Source: Cyanocohniella sp. LLY (GTDB lineage: Bacteria; Cyanobacteriota; Cyanobacteriia; Cyanobacteriales; Nostocaceae). Taken from it: a stretch of 55,216 nt of DNA. Numbering within the stretch: position 1 is the stretch's first letter; every line of letters begins with the position of its first letter. Below the pieces are notes generated by a model. It was given only the letters and a program-made list of their open reading frames with translations, searched no databases and was not told the origin of the DNA. Location: positions 1-55,216 of the forward strand of contig JAKOMP010000034.1 of the NCBI GenBank assembly GCA_022241785.1, given 5' to 3'. A program made the translations under genes and the position numbers. Positions 9,171 through 18,528 of the stretch are shown here, piece by piece.

Positions 9171-9448
9171 GTAGTTCATAATTTCGGATACCAGTTGCCT
9201 ACATACTGCTTGATAATGCATGGTAAAGAAATTACTGAAATATGAAAATAAATAAGTAACAAATACTACAATACAGACTTATTAGTTTAACAACACACTC
9301 TCACAGAATCATCCACTTGCTGACTCACCGATGTATTTCCGAGAACGAAGTAAAAAAATATCACAAAACCCTCATAATTTCATCTACAAAAAACCGGCGA
9401 ATGCATGATAAGTTTTAAATCCATCGTATTCCGTTCAAGGGTCGCCCC

Positions 9449-12400
9449 ATGCATCTGCCATCTTTACAAACCCAACACCTTGAGGAATTAGTCAAGAACA
9501 GTAGTATCGATTTACACCTAGCTCAACTAAATTTTCAATCTCTCCAAGATGCATCAGCTTATGAATATTTATTAATTTCTGAGCATCTACCGCGCACAAA
9601 TACCGGAATGGTGAAAAATGGGTGGTTACAACGCTACACTCATGTTACAGCAGGCGGTTGGTGGTGTTCTGGTTTAGATCCTCTCAATAATTGGCAATCA
9701 ATGGAATGGGGGTGCTTTAAACCAAATCAACCCCGCATCAATAACAAAGGTAAGTCCATCAAGTATGAACATCCTCCCAGTACTCCAACGCGGGTATTTT
9801 GCCTACGGGTAACATTGCAAATTTGGCAGCAAGTCTCCCAACGTTACAACCTAGCCATGCCCAGCAATATTAAAGTTAATCGTCATGGAGAAGCTGAAGG
9901 CTTTTGGCAATGGGTAATAGCACAAAACCTACCCATAATTATCTGCGAAGGAGTCAAGAAAGCAGCCGCATTATTAACACAAGGATACGCTGCGATCGCC
10001 ATTCCGGGAATTACCAGTGGTTATCGAGTTGTTAAAGATAAATTTGGCAAAGTTACCAGTCGTCAACTAATACCTGACTTAGCGGCCTTTACTCTCACAA
10101 AGCGCACCTTTTATATTTGTTTTGATTTTGAAACTCAACCTAAAAAAATTGCGGCTGTCAATAACGCCATAGCCCAACTTGGTTGTTTATTCCAAAAGCA
10201 AAAATGTCCTGTAAAAGTTATTGAACTTCCAGGAATAGAAAAAGGTGTTGATGAGTTAATCGTGGCTAAAGGTGCCAGTCATTTTGACAAAATTTATCGT
10301 CAAAGTGCTGATTTAGAAATTTATCTGGCTCAAAGTAAACCCCATACTGAGTTAACTATTCCGGCTGCACTGACTCTCAACTGTCCTTACTTAGAAAACC
10401 TAGCTTATCCCACGTCAGGATTAGTGGGAATTAAATCAGCTAAAGGTACAGGAAAAACCACGGCATTGCAATCTATTGTTAACCAAGCTAAAGAATTAAA
10501 TCGACCTGTATTATTAATTACGCACCGCATTCAACTAGGGCGATTCCTCTGCGAAAAAATTGGCATCCGTTGGGGTTTAAATACAGGCGATCGCACAATC
10601 ATAGCAGATAAAGATTTACCTATTATCAACAATCCTTTAAATAATCCTCAATCTTTTGGTTTATGTGTTGATTCTATTTGGAAACTCAACCCTCAAAACT
10701 GGCAAGGTGGCATAATAATTTTAGATGAAGTAGAACAATCTTTATGGCATCTACTCAACAGTAATACTTGTAAACATAAGCGAGTCAAAATCCTCAAATT
10801 ATTTCAGCAACTAATTTCCACAATTTTAACCACCGGAGGATTAATAATTGCCCAAGATGCTGATTTATCAGATGTATCTTTAGAATATTTACAAGGACTA
10901 GCAGGAATTAAAGTAACACCTTGGGTAGTTATAAATCAGTGGAAACCAAAACGAGGTTGGGATATCACTTTTTATGATTCTCCTAACCCTACACCTTTAA
11001 TTCATCAACTAGAATTAGATTTAATCGCCGGACGTAAATGTTACGTTACTACCGATAGTCGCTCAGGGCGGTATAGTTGTGAAACAATTGAAGGCTATCT
11101 TAAAGAACGCTTAGAAAAGTTACGACAACAATTTCCTACATCCCTAGTAATTAGTAGTCGCACTACCAATACACCTGGTCATCCAGCGGTTGATTTTGTG
11201 GGAACGATTAATCAAAAAATTACCGAATATAATACTATTTTTGTTACACCCAGTTTAGGCACAGGAATTAGTATTGATGTCCAACATTTCGACCGAGTTT
11301 ATGGTATTTTTCAAGGAGTAATACCAGACTCAGAAGCACGACAAGCATTAGCCAGAGTACGAGATGATGTACCGCGTATCGTCTGGTGTGCTAAACGAGG
11401 AATTGGCTTAATTGGTAGTGGTAGTACAAACTATCGATTACTATCTGATTGGTATCAAGAAAATCAAAAAGAAAACTTAGCATTACTCAGTCCCTTGCAT
11501 AAAATAGATGTAGACTTACCTCTAGTTTATGACCCAATTCATTTACGTACTTGGGCAAAACTATCTTCTAGAGTTAACGCATCTATTCGTCTTTATCGTC
11601 AATCGATGCAAGATGGTTTAATAGCGGATGGACACCAAATTTGGCTACGAAGTAATGCTGTTCATAATAATATTATTCGAGATCTACGCCTAGCATTTTT
11701 AGCAACAGACCCCAATGATTTAGCCAACCGCAAAAGATTGGTTTTAGAAATTGTGAAAGTGCAAAAAGATTGGACAGAAAAGCGTCAAAAAGCCAAAGAA
11801 ATTAAATACCAAATCAGAGATATCAAGCAGCAACATCAACTATCGGCAGCGACGGCTGTAGCTAATGCTAAAGATATTGATTATGTAGAATATGAACACC
11901 TATCAAATAAACATTCTCTCTCCGAAGCAGAACGTAACCAAATTGATAAATATTACCTGAGACAAAGGTATGGTATTCCAGTTACCCCCTTACTCAAGTT
12001 GCAAGATGATAAAGGATATTATTTTCAATTGCTAATTCATTATTATCTCATCCATGAAAGCGAATATTTTCATATCCGAGACCAGCAAGAATGGCATCAA
12101 CAATTATTTTGGGGCGATGGTCAAGTTTTTTTACCAGATTTAAAAACTTACACCTGTAAAGTTGAAGCCATGAGAGCATTAGGAATGCTACAATTCCTAG
12201 AACCAGAAAGAAAATTTACAGAACATCATTCTGATTTAATCTGGCTAAAAGATGTAGTGTTGCAACATAGTAAACATATTAAAAGATTACTTGGTATTGA
12301 TTTAATTAAGGGACGAGAAAACATTCCAGCAATCAAAATAATGGGACGCTTGTTAAATTTATTGGGTTTGAAATTGCAGCGAGTACATGAAGTTTATCAA

Positions 12401-12571
12401 ATAGACCCAGAAATCTTGAATGATGGGAGGGAAAAAATATTTGCAGTTTGGCACCAACGCGATGAATTAATGTTGGCTAGTGTGGATAATTTCAGAGGGA
12501 AAAAAGCTGATTATTTAGCAGAATGGCAGTTTGAGACTAAGCAGACTCACTATGCTAGCGTCAATGATTAA
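9449..12571 (+). CDS. Plasmid replication protein, CyRepA1 family (DUF3854 Toprim-like plus helicase)
   Basis: The 1040-residue protein matches my memory of the CyRepA1 replication initiators of cyanobacterial plasmids. The N-terminal part (about 150-290) is the DUF3854 Toprim-like domain, with IICEGVKKAAAL (acidic residue at 167) and ICFDFE (near 224). It is followed by a helicase-type ATPase: Walker A SAKGTGKTT (about 330-338), Walker B IIILDEVEQ (about 422-430) and a motif-VI-like QALARVRDD (about 632-640). About 350 further residues follow. All neighbours are chromosomal housekeeping genes, so this is either an integrated plasmid gene or a chromosomal family member. No partition genes or clear iterons accompany it; the upstream 278 bases show no repeated array. 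Base composition is a little more AT-rich than the flanks. Confidence 0.82.
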   Translation: MHLPSLQTQHLEELVKNSSIDLHLAQLNFQSLQDASAYEYLLISEHLPRTNTGMVKNGWLQRYTHVTAGGWWCSGLDPLNNWQSMEWGCFKPNQPRINNKGKSIKYEHPPSTPTRVFCLRVTLQIWQQVSQRYNLAMPSNIKVNRHGEAEGFWQWVIAQNLPIIICEGVKKAAALLTQGYAAIAIPGITSGYRVVKDKFGKVTSRQLIPDLAAFTLTKRTFYICFDFETQPKKIAAVNNAIAQLGCLFQKQKCPVKVIELPGIEKGVDELIVAKGASHFDKIYRQSADLEIYLAQSKPHTELTIPAALTLNCPYLENLAYPTSGLVGIKSAKGTGKTTALQSIVNQAKELNRPVLLITHRIQLGRFLCEKIGIRWGLNTGDRTIIADKDLPIINNPLNNPQSFGLCVDSIWKLNPQNWQGGIIILDEVEQSLWHLLNSNTCKHKRVKILKLFQQLISTILTTGGLIIAQDADLSDVSLEYLQGLAGIKVTPWVVINQWKPKRGWDITFYDSPNPTPLIHQLELDLIAGRKCYVTTDSRSGRYSCETIEGYLKERLEKLRQQFPTSLVISSRTTNTPGHPAVDFVGTINQKITEYNTIFVTPSLGTGISIDVQHFDRVYGIFQGVIPDSEARQALARVRDDVPRIVWCAKRGIGLIGSGSTNYRLLSDWYQENQKENLALLSPLHKIDVDLPLVYDPIHLRTWAKLSSRVNASIRLYRQSMQDGLIADGHQIWLRSNAVHNNIIRDLRLAFLATDPNDLANRKRLVLEIVKVQKDWTEKRQKAKEIKYQIRDIKQQHQLSAATAVANAKDIDYVEYEHLSNKHSLSEAERNQIDKYYLRQRYGIPVTPLLKLQDDKGYYFQLLIHYYLIHESEYFHIRDQQEWHQQLFWGDGQVFLPDLKTYTCKVEAMRALGMLQFLEPERKFTEHHSDLIWLKDVVLQHSKHIKRLLGIDLIKGRENIPAIKIMGRLLNLLGLKLQRVHEVYQIDPEILNDGREKIFAVWHQRDELMLASVDNFRGKKADYLAEWQFETKQTHYASVND

Positions 12572-12591
12572 AATTTTGTAAGTAGTGAGTT

Positions 12592-12662
12592 AGCTCAGTC
12601 TTGGGGAGCTAGTCCGTTGGGGAGACAGCACCGTGGACGGGTTTCCCCCATGAGCGACTAAC
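12592..12662. repeat. Cyanobacterial GGGGAG...GTTTCCCCC palindromic repeat
   Basis: The segment from GTTAGCTCAG to GAGCGACTAAC carries inverted outer ends, a TTGGGGAG pair and a GGGTTTCCCCC near the right side. Elements of this appearance are scattered between genes of many filamentous cyanobacteria. It lies right after the CyRepA1 stop codon and could also act as a transcript end. Confidence 0.5.
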
Positions 12663-12722
12663 ACATCCGTTTTAGTCCTCTGTTCCTGAAATCAGATGGC
12701 CATAGTTGTACCCAAACTTCAA

Positions 12723-12878
12723 TTACAAAATATTTTGCAATTCTGTAATTGAATTAGCTACAACAATATTACGCAAAATCTGCTTCAACTTTTCTAAATC
12801 AGAAACTTGAGTGATTTGGGGCATTAATTCTAAGTCCTCATCACCAAATTTAGCTGCACTCACAGGATAAAACTCATC
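12723..12878 (-). pseudogene. Remnant C-terminus of an unidentified protein
   Basis: A 51-codon stretch reads DEFYPVSAAKFGDEDLELMP, then QITQVSDLEKLKQIL and ends ITELQNIL before a TAA at 12723-12725. It is preceded in frame by a stop and has no start or ribosome site. The protein-like amphipathic composition suggests the tail of a decayed gene. I do not recognise the parent family. The remainder of the gap 12572-12928 holds only the repeat at 12592-12662. Confidence 0.3.
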
Positions 12879-12928
12879 CTATCAAATAGCAGGAAAACAA
12901 AGTTTGAAAACTTCAAAAATTTCTTTTA

Positions 12929-13981
12929 TTAAGCAACCTGAAAATTGGTTGCTTCCTCTATAGTTTCACAACTATGATTTAACTTTTCAATTCCTTGATC
13001 AATTAAATCTAAGCCTTGCTGCACTGTTTCAATCAAACTTAACTGTCCCCGCAACTCAGCAGCACCAACGAAACCTTTAGCGTACCAAGTCATATGTTTA
13101 CGGGCTTGACGCACACCGCGATCGCCTTTATATTCCCATAATGCTTGTAAATGATCTCTGGCACATTCCAAGCGCTGAATTGGAGTTGGGGGTGCTAATA
13201 TTTCTCCTGTTTTCAAGAAGTGATCAATTTCTCCTACCAAAAAGGGATAACCTAAAGTTCCCCGCGAACACATCACGCCATCGGCGTTAGTTTGTTCTAA
13301 ACATTTCACCGCCGCTTCCACGGAAAAAATATCGCCATTACCAATTACTGGAATTTCCAGCACTTCCTTAACACGGGCTATCCATTCCCAACGGGCATTG
13401 CCATTGTAACCTTGGGCGCGGGTACGTCCATGTACTGTAATCATTTGCGCCCCAGCATTTTCCATCCGCTTGGCAAAGTCAAGAATCGTGATTTCTTTAT
13501 CATTCCAGCCAATGCGGGTTTTGACTGTAACTGGTACATTAACGGCTTTCACAACTTCCCGCACAATAGCTTCAGCAACTTCTGGCTGTCGTAATAAAGA
13601 GGAACCACCCCCATTTTTAGTAATTTTATTTACCGGGCAACCCATATTAATATCTACAGTATCAGCCCCCTCAGCAACTGCCTTAATTGCCGCTTCTGCC
13701 AAAAAATCTGGCCGACAGTCAAATAATTGAATGCTAATTGGTCGTTCCCTGGGGTCTACCTCCATGATTTTGGGTAACTCTTTGACATAGTGCAACCCAG
13801 TAGCATTTACCATTTCGGTATACAACATTGAATCTGGCGCATAGCGACGCACTAAGCGGCGAAAAACCATATCTGTGACCCCAGATAAAGGCGATTGGAG
13901 AACCCGGCTTTTCACCTCAAAAGAACCGATTTTTAGAGGTTGGGAAAGTCTAGCTTTTAAAGTAGGAGATAGTGTAACCAT
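12929..13981 (-). CDS. dusB: tRNA-dihydrouridine synthase (DusB type)
   Basis: The 350-residue flavoprotein shows the Dus TIM barrel: SPLSGVTDMVFRRL near the N-terminus, DINMGCPVNKITKNGGGSSLL (the catalytic cysteine lies in the MGCP motif), TVKTRIGW, ITVHGRTRAQGYNG and VIGNGDI for FMN phosphate binding. It reduces specific uridines in the tRNA D-loop using NADPH and FMN. The ATG at 13979-13981 starts MVTLSPTLKARLSQPL, in line with cyanobacterial homologues. It lies about 75 bases downstream of the Rpn cluster on the same strand. Confidence 0.93.
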   Translation of the reverse strand: MVTLSPTLKARLSQPLKIGSFEVKSRVLQSPLSGVTDMVFRRLVRRYAPDSMLYTEMVNATGLHYVKELPKIMEVDPRERPISIQLFDCRPDFLAEAAIKAVAEGADTVDINMGCPVNKITKNGGGSSLLRQPEVAEAIVREVVKAVNVPVTVKTRIGWNDKEITILDFAKRMENAGAQMITVHGRTRAQGYNGNARWEWIARVKEVLEIPVIGNGDIFSVEAAVKCLEQTNADGVMCSRGTLGYPFLVGEIDHFLKTGEILAPPTPIQRLECARDHLQALWEYKGDRGVRQARKHMTWYAKGFVGAAELRGQLSLIETVQQGLDLIDQGIEKLNHSCETIEEATNFQVA

Positions 13982-14055
13982 AGAATTTAAAATTGTGGAA
14001 TTAAAAATGATAAAGATATTGAGGTTATGGGTCGATTATTTTTAATTAGATAGCG

Positions 14056-14283
14056 TTAATCTCCTTGTGTAGTTTTTCTAACTTGTGCAATATCCAAATC
14101 TAAAGCCTGGGCAATTTGTTCGACTGTTAAACCCAAGGATACCAAGCGAGGTATTGCTTCTAATTTTGCTTCCAAGCGTCCTTTTTGCTTGGCTTCTTGT
14201 TTAGCTTCTTTCAAACCTTCTTGCTTACCTTCTTGATAAACCCGTGTCTGCTTCAAATCGCTTAAACTAAACGTTCTTTCCAT
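14056..14283 (-). CDS. Free-standing duplicate of the Rpn C-terminal tail (possible RpnS-like small protein)
   Basis: This 75-residue ORF (ATG at 14281-14283) is a copy of the tail of the upstream Rpn gene. SLSDLKQTRVYQE, the KQE-rich helix, RLEAKLEA, RLVSLGLTVEQIAQAL and DIAQVR all recur, and the DNA is a direct repeat of about 200 bases (roughly 14060-14275 against 14290-14475). It starts in a different frame and overlaps the end of the Rpn gene by 17 bases. In E. coli Rpn loci, short C-terminal proteins made from an internal start neutralise the full nuclease; a separately encoded tail could act likewise. A start at an in-frame TTG (14313) would lengthen it to 85 residues. It may equally be a non-functional tandem duplication. 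Confidence 0.55.
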   Translation of the reverse strand: MERTFSLSDLKQTRVYQEGKQEGLKEAKQEAKQKGRLEAKLEAIPRLVSLGLTVEQIAQALDLDIAQVRKTTQGD

Positions 14284-14473
14284 TGCTTTGTGCAGCTTGC
14301 CTAACTTGGGCAATATCTAAATTTAAAGCCTGGGCAATTTGTTCAACAGTTAAACCCAAAGAAACTAATCGAGATACAGCTTCTAACTTTGCTTCCAAGC
14401 GTCCTTCTTGCTTCCCTTCTTGTTTAGCTTCTTGATAAACTCGTGTCTGCTTCAAATCGCTTAACCCAAACAT
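14267..14473 (-). CDS. Candidate intragenic small protein inside the Rpn gene (in-frame internal start)
   Basis: Within the Rpn frame, AAGGAG at 14483-14488 stands nine bases before an ATG at 14471-14473, a spacing and strength as good as those of normal genes here. Initiation there would give a 68-residue protein (MFGLSDLKQ... to the Rpn stop) containing only the charged helix and the C-terminal helix-turn-helix-like part. That is the layout of RpnS, the intragenic antitoxin described for E. coli rpn genes. The duplicated copy downstream starts at nearly the same point in the tail. Expression is inferred, not shown. Confidence 0.45.
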   Translation of the reverse strand: MFGLSDLKQTRVYQEAKQEGKQEGRLEAKLEAVSRLVSLGLTVEQIAQALNLDIAQVRQAAQSNGKNV

Positions 14474-15070
14474 CTCCTCAATCTCCTTGCGACTCATTGT
14501 GGGAAATTTATAAACCAATATTGTCTCTATTAATTGTAGTAACTGCCGCCGTTGTGGTTCGAGATTAATTTCTTCCTGGGTTCGGTCTATTAATTCTCTG
14601 GCAGTTACAATTGCTGTCTCTTCATTTTCTACTACTAATTTAATAGTAGCAATACCAACTGGTAACGACACTGCTTCACCTAATTCATCAAGATAAACAC
14701 GACTAACCCGCTGGCTGGTAAATAGTTCACTGTAATTGTCGATGTCTGAAGTATCGAGACTACGTGTAGGATAAATAACTACTCCTCTCCAGGAGTTTTT
14801 AGGTTGATTTTGTCGTAAGTATAAAAAGATTTCGGAAAACAAACGAGAATAAATTTCCGTGTCATTTTGAAACTGCACTTCTACAAAGTAGATGGGATTT
14901 TGTTCTCCTTGTATTGGTAGAAAAACACCATCTATACGGAATGCTGTTTGCTTAATTTCTATAGAAGAAAAGGTGTAAGTCTCAGCAACCTGGGGAGGGT
15001 TGCCAATTAATTCAAAAAAGATGCTGGGCATCTCTTGAAAAAGGCGATAAAAGATGCTGTCGGTTTTCAC
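14267..15070 (-). CDS. Rpn-family recombination-promoting nuclease (PD-(D/E)XK, DUF2887-like)
   Basis: The 267-residue protein starts MKTDSIFYRLFQEMPSIFFE and has a PD-(D/E)XK-type nuclease core: RIDGVFLP (aspartate about residue 47) and IYFVEVQFQND (E-x-Q about 64-66). The C-terminal quarter is a charged helix with KQEGKQEGRLEAKLEA followed by a small LTVEQIAQALNLDIAQVR helix-turn-helix-like segment. Known relatives (Rpn proteins) are DNA nucleases linked to recombination, DNA damage and phage defence, and are abundant in cyanobacteria. An internal Shine-Dalgarno/ATG lies at 14471-14488. The charged tail is duplicated directly downstream. Confidence 0.82.
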   Translation of the reverse strand: MKTDSIFYRLFQEMPSIFFELIGNPPQVAETYTFSSIEIKQTAFRIDGVFLPIQGEQNPIYFVEVQFQNDTEIYSRLFSEIFLYLRQNQPKNSWRGVVIYPTRSLDTSDIDNYSELFTSQRVSRVYLDELGEAVSLPVGIATIKLVVENEETAIVTARELIDRTQEEINLEPQRRQLLQLIETILVYKFPTMSRKEIEEMFGLSDLKQTRVYQEAKQEGKQEGRLEAKLEAVSRLVSLGLTVEQIAQALNLDIAQVRQAAQSNGKNV

Positions 15071-15577
15071 TCTTAATGCATTGCTGAGATTTGCGCTCTG
15101 GCGATTTTACCTGATAAATAAATAATACTTATGTACTATATTAATTCTATAGTATTGGGAGCATGTTGATGAAAGATCATACTTACGCACCTTTTTTAGT
15201 GCTTTATCGTTAGTAACACTGGGGTTTATTACACCTAAAGACGGCAAACACCACTTTGAGATTACGGTTCACCCTAATTACTGAAAGTATTAATTCTCAT
15301 ACATTAGACAAAGTGAAAGCAAATTGCTCAATGAAACAGCTAAATACATCCTTTAAAATTAACCGTCCTGTCCAAGGTTCGGGAAACCCCCCTTCATGGA
15401 CTGGCTATCACTGAGTTTCAGTATATATATCAGCATGACTTGAGGTTTTAACCCCAAGAAAGCCGAACCGAAGGTTGTTAATGCTGAACTGACTGCTGTT
15501 TTCAACTGGTTGGTTCGAGATTTAGTCTCTTATATTCCCATTCATTCATTTGTAGTTATACGGAGCCAGCACTTAAA
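15071..15577. other. 507-base gap: divergent upstream regions of rpn and dnaK
   Basis: No gene is visible. The part nearest dnaK holds an imperfect CTTGAGG/CCCCAAG hairpin at about 15442-15461, followed by GCCGAACCGAAGG and a pyrimidine-rich stretch, and probably serves as a long dnaK leader. ACTTACGCACC near 15180 resembles one end of the family A repeat at 5173. I found no CIRCE element (TTAGCACTC-N9-GAGTGCTAA). Confidence 0.4.
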
Positions 15578-17485
15578 ATGGCAAAAGTAGTAGGAATTGA
15601 TTTAGGTACAACTAACTCCTGTGTCGCAGTGATGGAAGGTGGTAAACCCACTGTTATTGCTAACGCAGAAGGTTTTCGGACAACACCATCAGTGGTGGCA
15701 TTTGCGAAAAATGGCGATAACTTAGTTGGTCAAATCGCTAAACGCCAAGCGGTGATGAACCCTGAAAATACGTTTTACTCAGTCAAACGCTTTATAGGAA
15801 GACGTTATGACGAAGTAACCAAAGAAACTACAGAAGTTTCTTACAAAGTATTGAGTAGCGGCGGTAACGTTAAGTTAGATTCTCCAGGCGCTGGCAAGCA
15901 ATTTGCTCCAGAAGAAATTTCTGCAAAAGTCCTCCGCAAACTGGTTGAAGATGCCAGTAAATATCTTGGTGAAACTGTCACCCAAGCTGTAATCACGGTT
16001 CCAGCATACTTTAATGACTCCCAGCGACAAGCGACAAAAGACGCTGGTAAAATCGCCGGGATTGAAGTGTTGCGGATTATCAACGAACCTACAGCCGCAT
16101 CTCTGGCTTATGGCTTTGATAAGAAGAGCAATGAAACCATCCTGGTATTTGACCTTGGTGGTGGTACTTTTGACGTATCCATCCTAGAAGTAGGTGATGG
16201 CGTATTTGAAGTACTAGCTACATCTGGTGATACACACCTTGGTGGTGATGACTTCGATAAAAAAATAGTTGACTTCCTAGCTGAACAATTCAGAACAGAC
16301 GAAGGCATTGATCTCCGCAAAGATAAGCAAGCCTTACAACGTTTAACTGAAGCCGCAGAAAAAGCCAAAATTGAGCTTTCTAGCGTTACTCAAGCGGAAA
16401 TTAACCTGCCATTTATCACCGCTACCCAGGACGGGCCCAAGCACCTGGATACAACCCTCACTCGCGCCAAGTTTGAAGAACTTTGTTCTGACTTGATTGA
16501 CCGTTGCCGTATCCCCGTAGAGAATGCACTTCGGGATGCGAAATTGAATAAAGGTGATATTGATGAAGTTGTACTAGTTGGTGGTTCTACCCGGAGTCCC
16601 GCAGTCCAACAGGTGGTGAAGCAGGTCTTAGGTAAAGATCCTAACCAAAGTGTTAACCCTGATGAAGTTGTGGCAGTTGGTGCAGCTATTCAAGCAGGTG
16701 TACTGGCTGGTGATGTCACAGGCATCTTACTCTTAGACGTGTCACCATTGTCCTTGGGTGTAGAAACCTTGGGCGGTGTCATGACTAAAATCATCCCCCG
16801 TAACACCACAATTCCTACCAAAAAATCTGAAGTCTTCTCCACCGCCGTAGATGGTCAAACCAACGTGGAAATTCACGTCCTTCAAGGTGAACGGGAATTC
16901 TCTAACGATAATAAGAGTTTAGGAACCTTCCGCCTTGATGGTATTCCTCCTGCACCACGCGGTGTACCACAAATTGAAGTTACCTTTGACATTGACGCCA
17001 ACGGTATCCTCAACGTCACAGCAAAGGACAAAGGCACTGGTAAAGAACAGTCCATCAGCATTACTGGCGCGTCTACATTGGATAAATCCGACGTTGACCG
17101 CATGGTGAAAGAAGCTGAACAAAACGCTTCTACTGATAAAGACCGTCGTGAGAAAATCGAGCGCAAGAACCAAGCCGATTCTTTGGCATACCAAGCTGAG
17201 AAGCAGTTGCAAGAATTAGGTGATAAAGTTCCTGAAGCTGATAAAACCAAGGTTGAAGGTTTAGTCAAAGACTTGAGAGAAGCTGTTGCTCAAGAAGACG
17301 ATGAGCAAATCAAGAAACTGACACCAGAATTACAACAGGCACTCTTTGCCGTTGGTAGCAACATCTATCAGCAAGCTGGTGGTGATGCTGCTGCTGGTGC
17401 TGGTGCTGCACCTCAAGACGGTGGCCCTACGCCTCCAAGTGGCGGTGATGATGTGATTGACGCTGATTTCACTGAAAGCAAGTAA
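15578..17485 (+). CDS. dnaK: Molecular chaperone DnaK (Hsp70)
   Basis: The 635-residue protein has the Hsp70 signatures: [12 protein letters not shown] (phosphate-1 loop), [14 protein letters not shown] (phosphate-2) and [17 protein letters not shown], a substrate-binding domain with [14 protein letters not shown], a helical lid and the acidic tail [13 protein letters not shown] typical of the main cyanobacterial DnaK2-type chaperone. It binds unfolded peptides in an ATP cycle with DnaJ and GrpE. No dnaJ or grpE lies next to it. A 507-base upstream region and its own terminator (17517-17548) suggest a single-gene unit. Confidence 0.97.
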   Translation: MAKVVGIDLGTTNSCVAVMEGGKPTVIANAEGFRTTPSVVAFAKNGDNLVGQIAKRQAVMNPENTFYSVKRFIGRRYDEVTKETTEVSYKVLSSGGNVKLDSPGAGKQFAPEEISAKVLRKLVEDASKYLGETVTQAVITVPAYFNDSQRQATKDAGKIAGIEVLRIINEPTAASLAYGFDKKSNETILVFDLGGGTFDVSILEVGDGVFEVLATSGDTHLGGDDFDKKIVDFLAEQFRTDEGIDLRKDKQALQRLTEAAEKAKIELSSVTQAEINLPFITATQDGPKHLDTTLTRAKFEELCSDLIDRCRIPVENALRDAKLNKGDIDEVVLVGGSTRSPAVQQVVKQVLGKDPNQSVNPDEVVAVGAAIQAGVLAGDVTGILLLDVSPLSLGVETLGGVMTKIIPRNTTIPTKKSEVFSTAVDGQTNVEIHVLQGEREFSNDNKSLGTFRLDGIPPAPRGVPQIEVTFDIDANGILNVTAKDKGTGKEQSISITGASTLDKSDVDRMVKEAEQNASTDKDRREKIERKNQADSLAYQAEKQLQELGDKVPEADKTKVEGLVKDLREAVAQEDDEQIKKLTPELQQALFAVGSNIYQQAGGDAAAGAGAAPQDGGPTPPSGGDDVIDADFTESK

Positions 17486-17516
17486 TTTTAAATAGTGCCA
17501 GATTTAATATTTTTAT

Positions 17517-17548
17517 CCATCCAGGCATCAGCTTGGGTGGTTTTTTTT
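17517..17548 (+). terminator. Intrinsic terminator of dnaK
   Basis: CCATCC (17517-17522) pairs with GGGTGG (17535-17540), including one G-U pair, and is followed directly by eight T residues. It begins 32 bases after the dnaK stop codon. Confidence 0.75.
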
Positions 17549-17674
17549 ATTTAACAAATTATTAGGAAAAAATATGTTTTATCAGATTATTATTTAATTT
17601 TTGTAGACGTGAGTAATTCCCCAACTTATTGATAATTACCAGACATTTATTATTAGTAAATATCAAAAGACATA

Positions 17675-18487
17675 TTATGGTTGGTCGTCAGACATGGCTT
17701 TGAGTTTTGATGTAAATGACTCAGAGCGATCGCTTGTATCTGGAGTAAATTGTCCAATTGGTGGGTGATTAACAGAGGAAGGTAGCAGATGTGTCTGCCG
17801 CTGAGGTTTTGGTAATGGGGAATTTCCCGGCAAATGTCCTTGTGAGTTTTGCTTAGTTTTAGTCCCAGAATTGGTTGCATGAAGAGTAGACGCTGCCAGA
17901 ATGCTTTGTCGTTCTAATAGTTTCGCTTCTACTTGGTGATTGAGCAAATCGGCTTCGGCATTAATGAGTTGTAGCGTCGCTGCTTGACTTGGCTCATAAC
18001 CATTGCCTACTTGAGCAGGTAAGGGATTAGCTGTAACTGGTGATAATTGAGGCTGCGTTATTGAATCAGTTCTTTCTTGCTTAATGGGCGGTAAAACTGG
18101 TGCAGCCAGTGCAGTTAAACTTTCGGGAAATTTGCTACAAATCAGGCGTTCAAATTCCATATTGAAATGATAAATCACCTGACCCCGACGCTGCCAAAAT
18201 GCTAATATTTGCTGTACAGAAATGCCTTTATAGCGTCCTTGATATAAGGCTTCTACTACGGCTAAGTGCATCCAATTACCTGGGTATTCGCTTTGCCAAC
18301 GGTAAACTAGCTCACTGGCAGTATACCCACTGAGGTCAAAACTATAATGAGTTAATAGGGCGATCGCCAGTTCGGCAGAGGTTTGTGGATCTGTTGTTGA
18401 CATGGGACTATTGGCTTCAGACGAAGGGAAAGTTTCTGCCCATCGCTTATAGCCTATCGTGTTTTTAGCTATAGGATTGATTACCAA
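17675..18487 (-). CDS. Hypothetical cyanobacterial protein, conserved N-terminal helical domain
   Basis: I do not recognise a named family. The first part (residues about 30-125) looks globular and helical, with AIALLTHYSFDLSGYTASEL, a YPGNWMHLAVVEALYQGRYK segment and FWQRRGQVIYHFNMEFERLI. The last 130 residues are low-complexity, rich in P, Q, S and T, and probably unstructured. No signal peptide or membrane helix is seen. The longest frame starts at a TTG (18487); the ATG at 18401-18403 (MSTTDPQ) gives a 242-residue protein and may be the true start. It lies 42 bases upstream of (beyond) the SLH gene, in the same direction. Confidence 0.55.
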   Translation of the reverse strand: MVINPIAKNTIGYKRWAETFPSSEANSPMSTTDPQTSAELAIALLTHYSFDLSGYTASELVYRWQSEYPGNWMHLAVVEALYQGRYKGISVQQILAFWQRRGQVIYHFNMEFERLICSKFPESLTALAAPVLPPIKQERTDSITQPQLSPVTANPLPAQVGNGYEPSQAATLQLINAEADLLNHQVEAKLLERQSILAASTLHATNSGTKTKQNSQGHLPGNSPLPKPQRQTHLLPSSVNHPPIGQFTPDTSDRSESFTSKLKAMSDDQP

Positions 18488-18528
18488 GAGTTTCCAGGCT
18501 GATAAACAGTGTTATTCATTTTACTTGG

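Noticed and set aside
15071-15577. CIRCE heat-shock operator before dnaK
   Set aside because: No TTAGCACTC-N9-GAGTGCTAA was found; only a weak hairpin near 15442.
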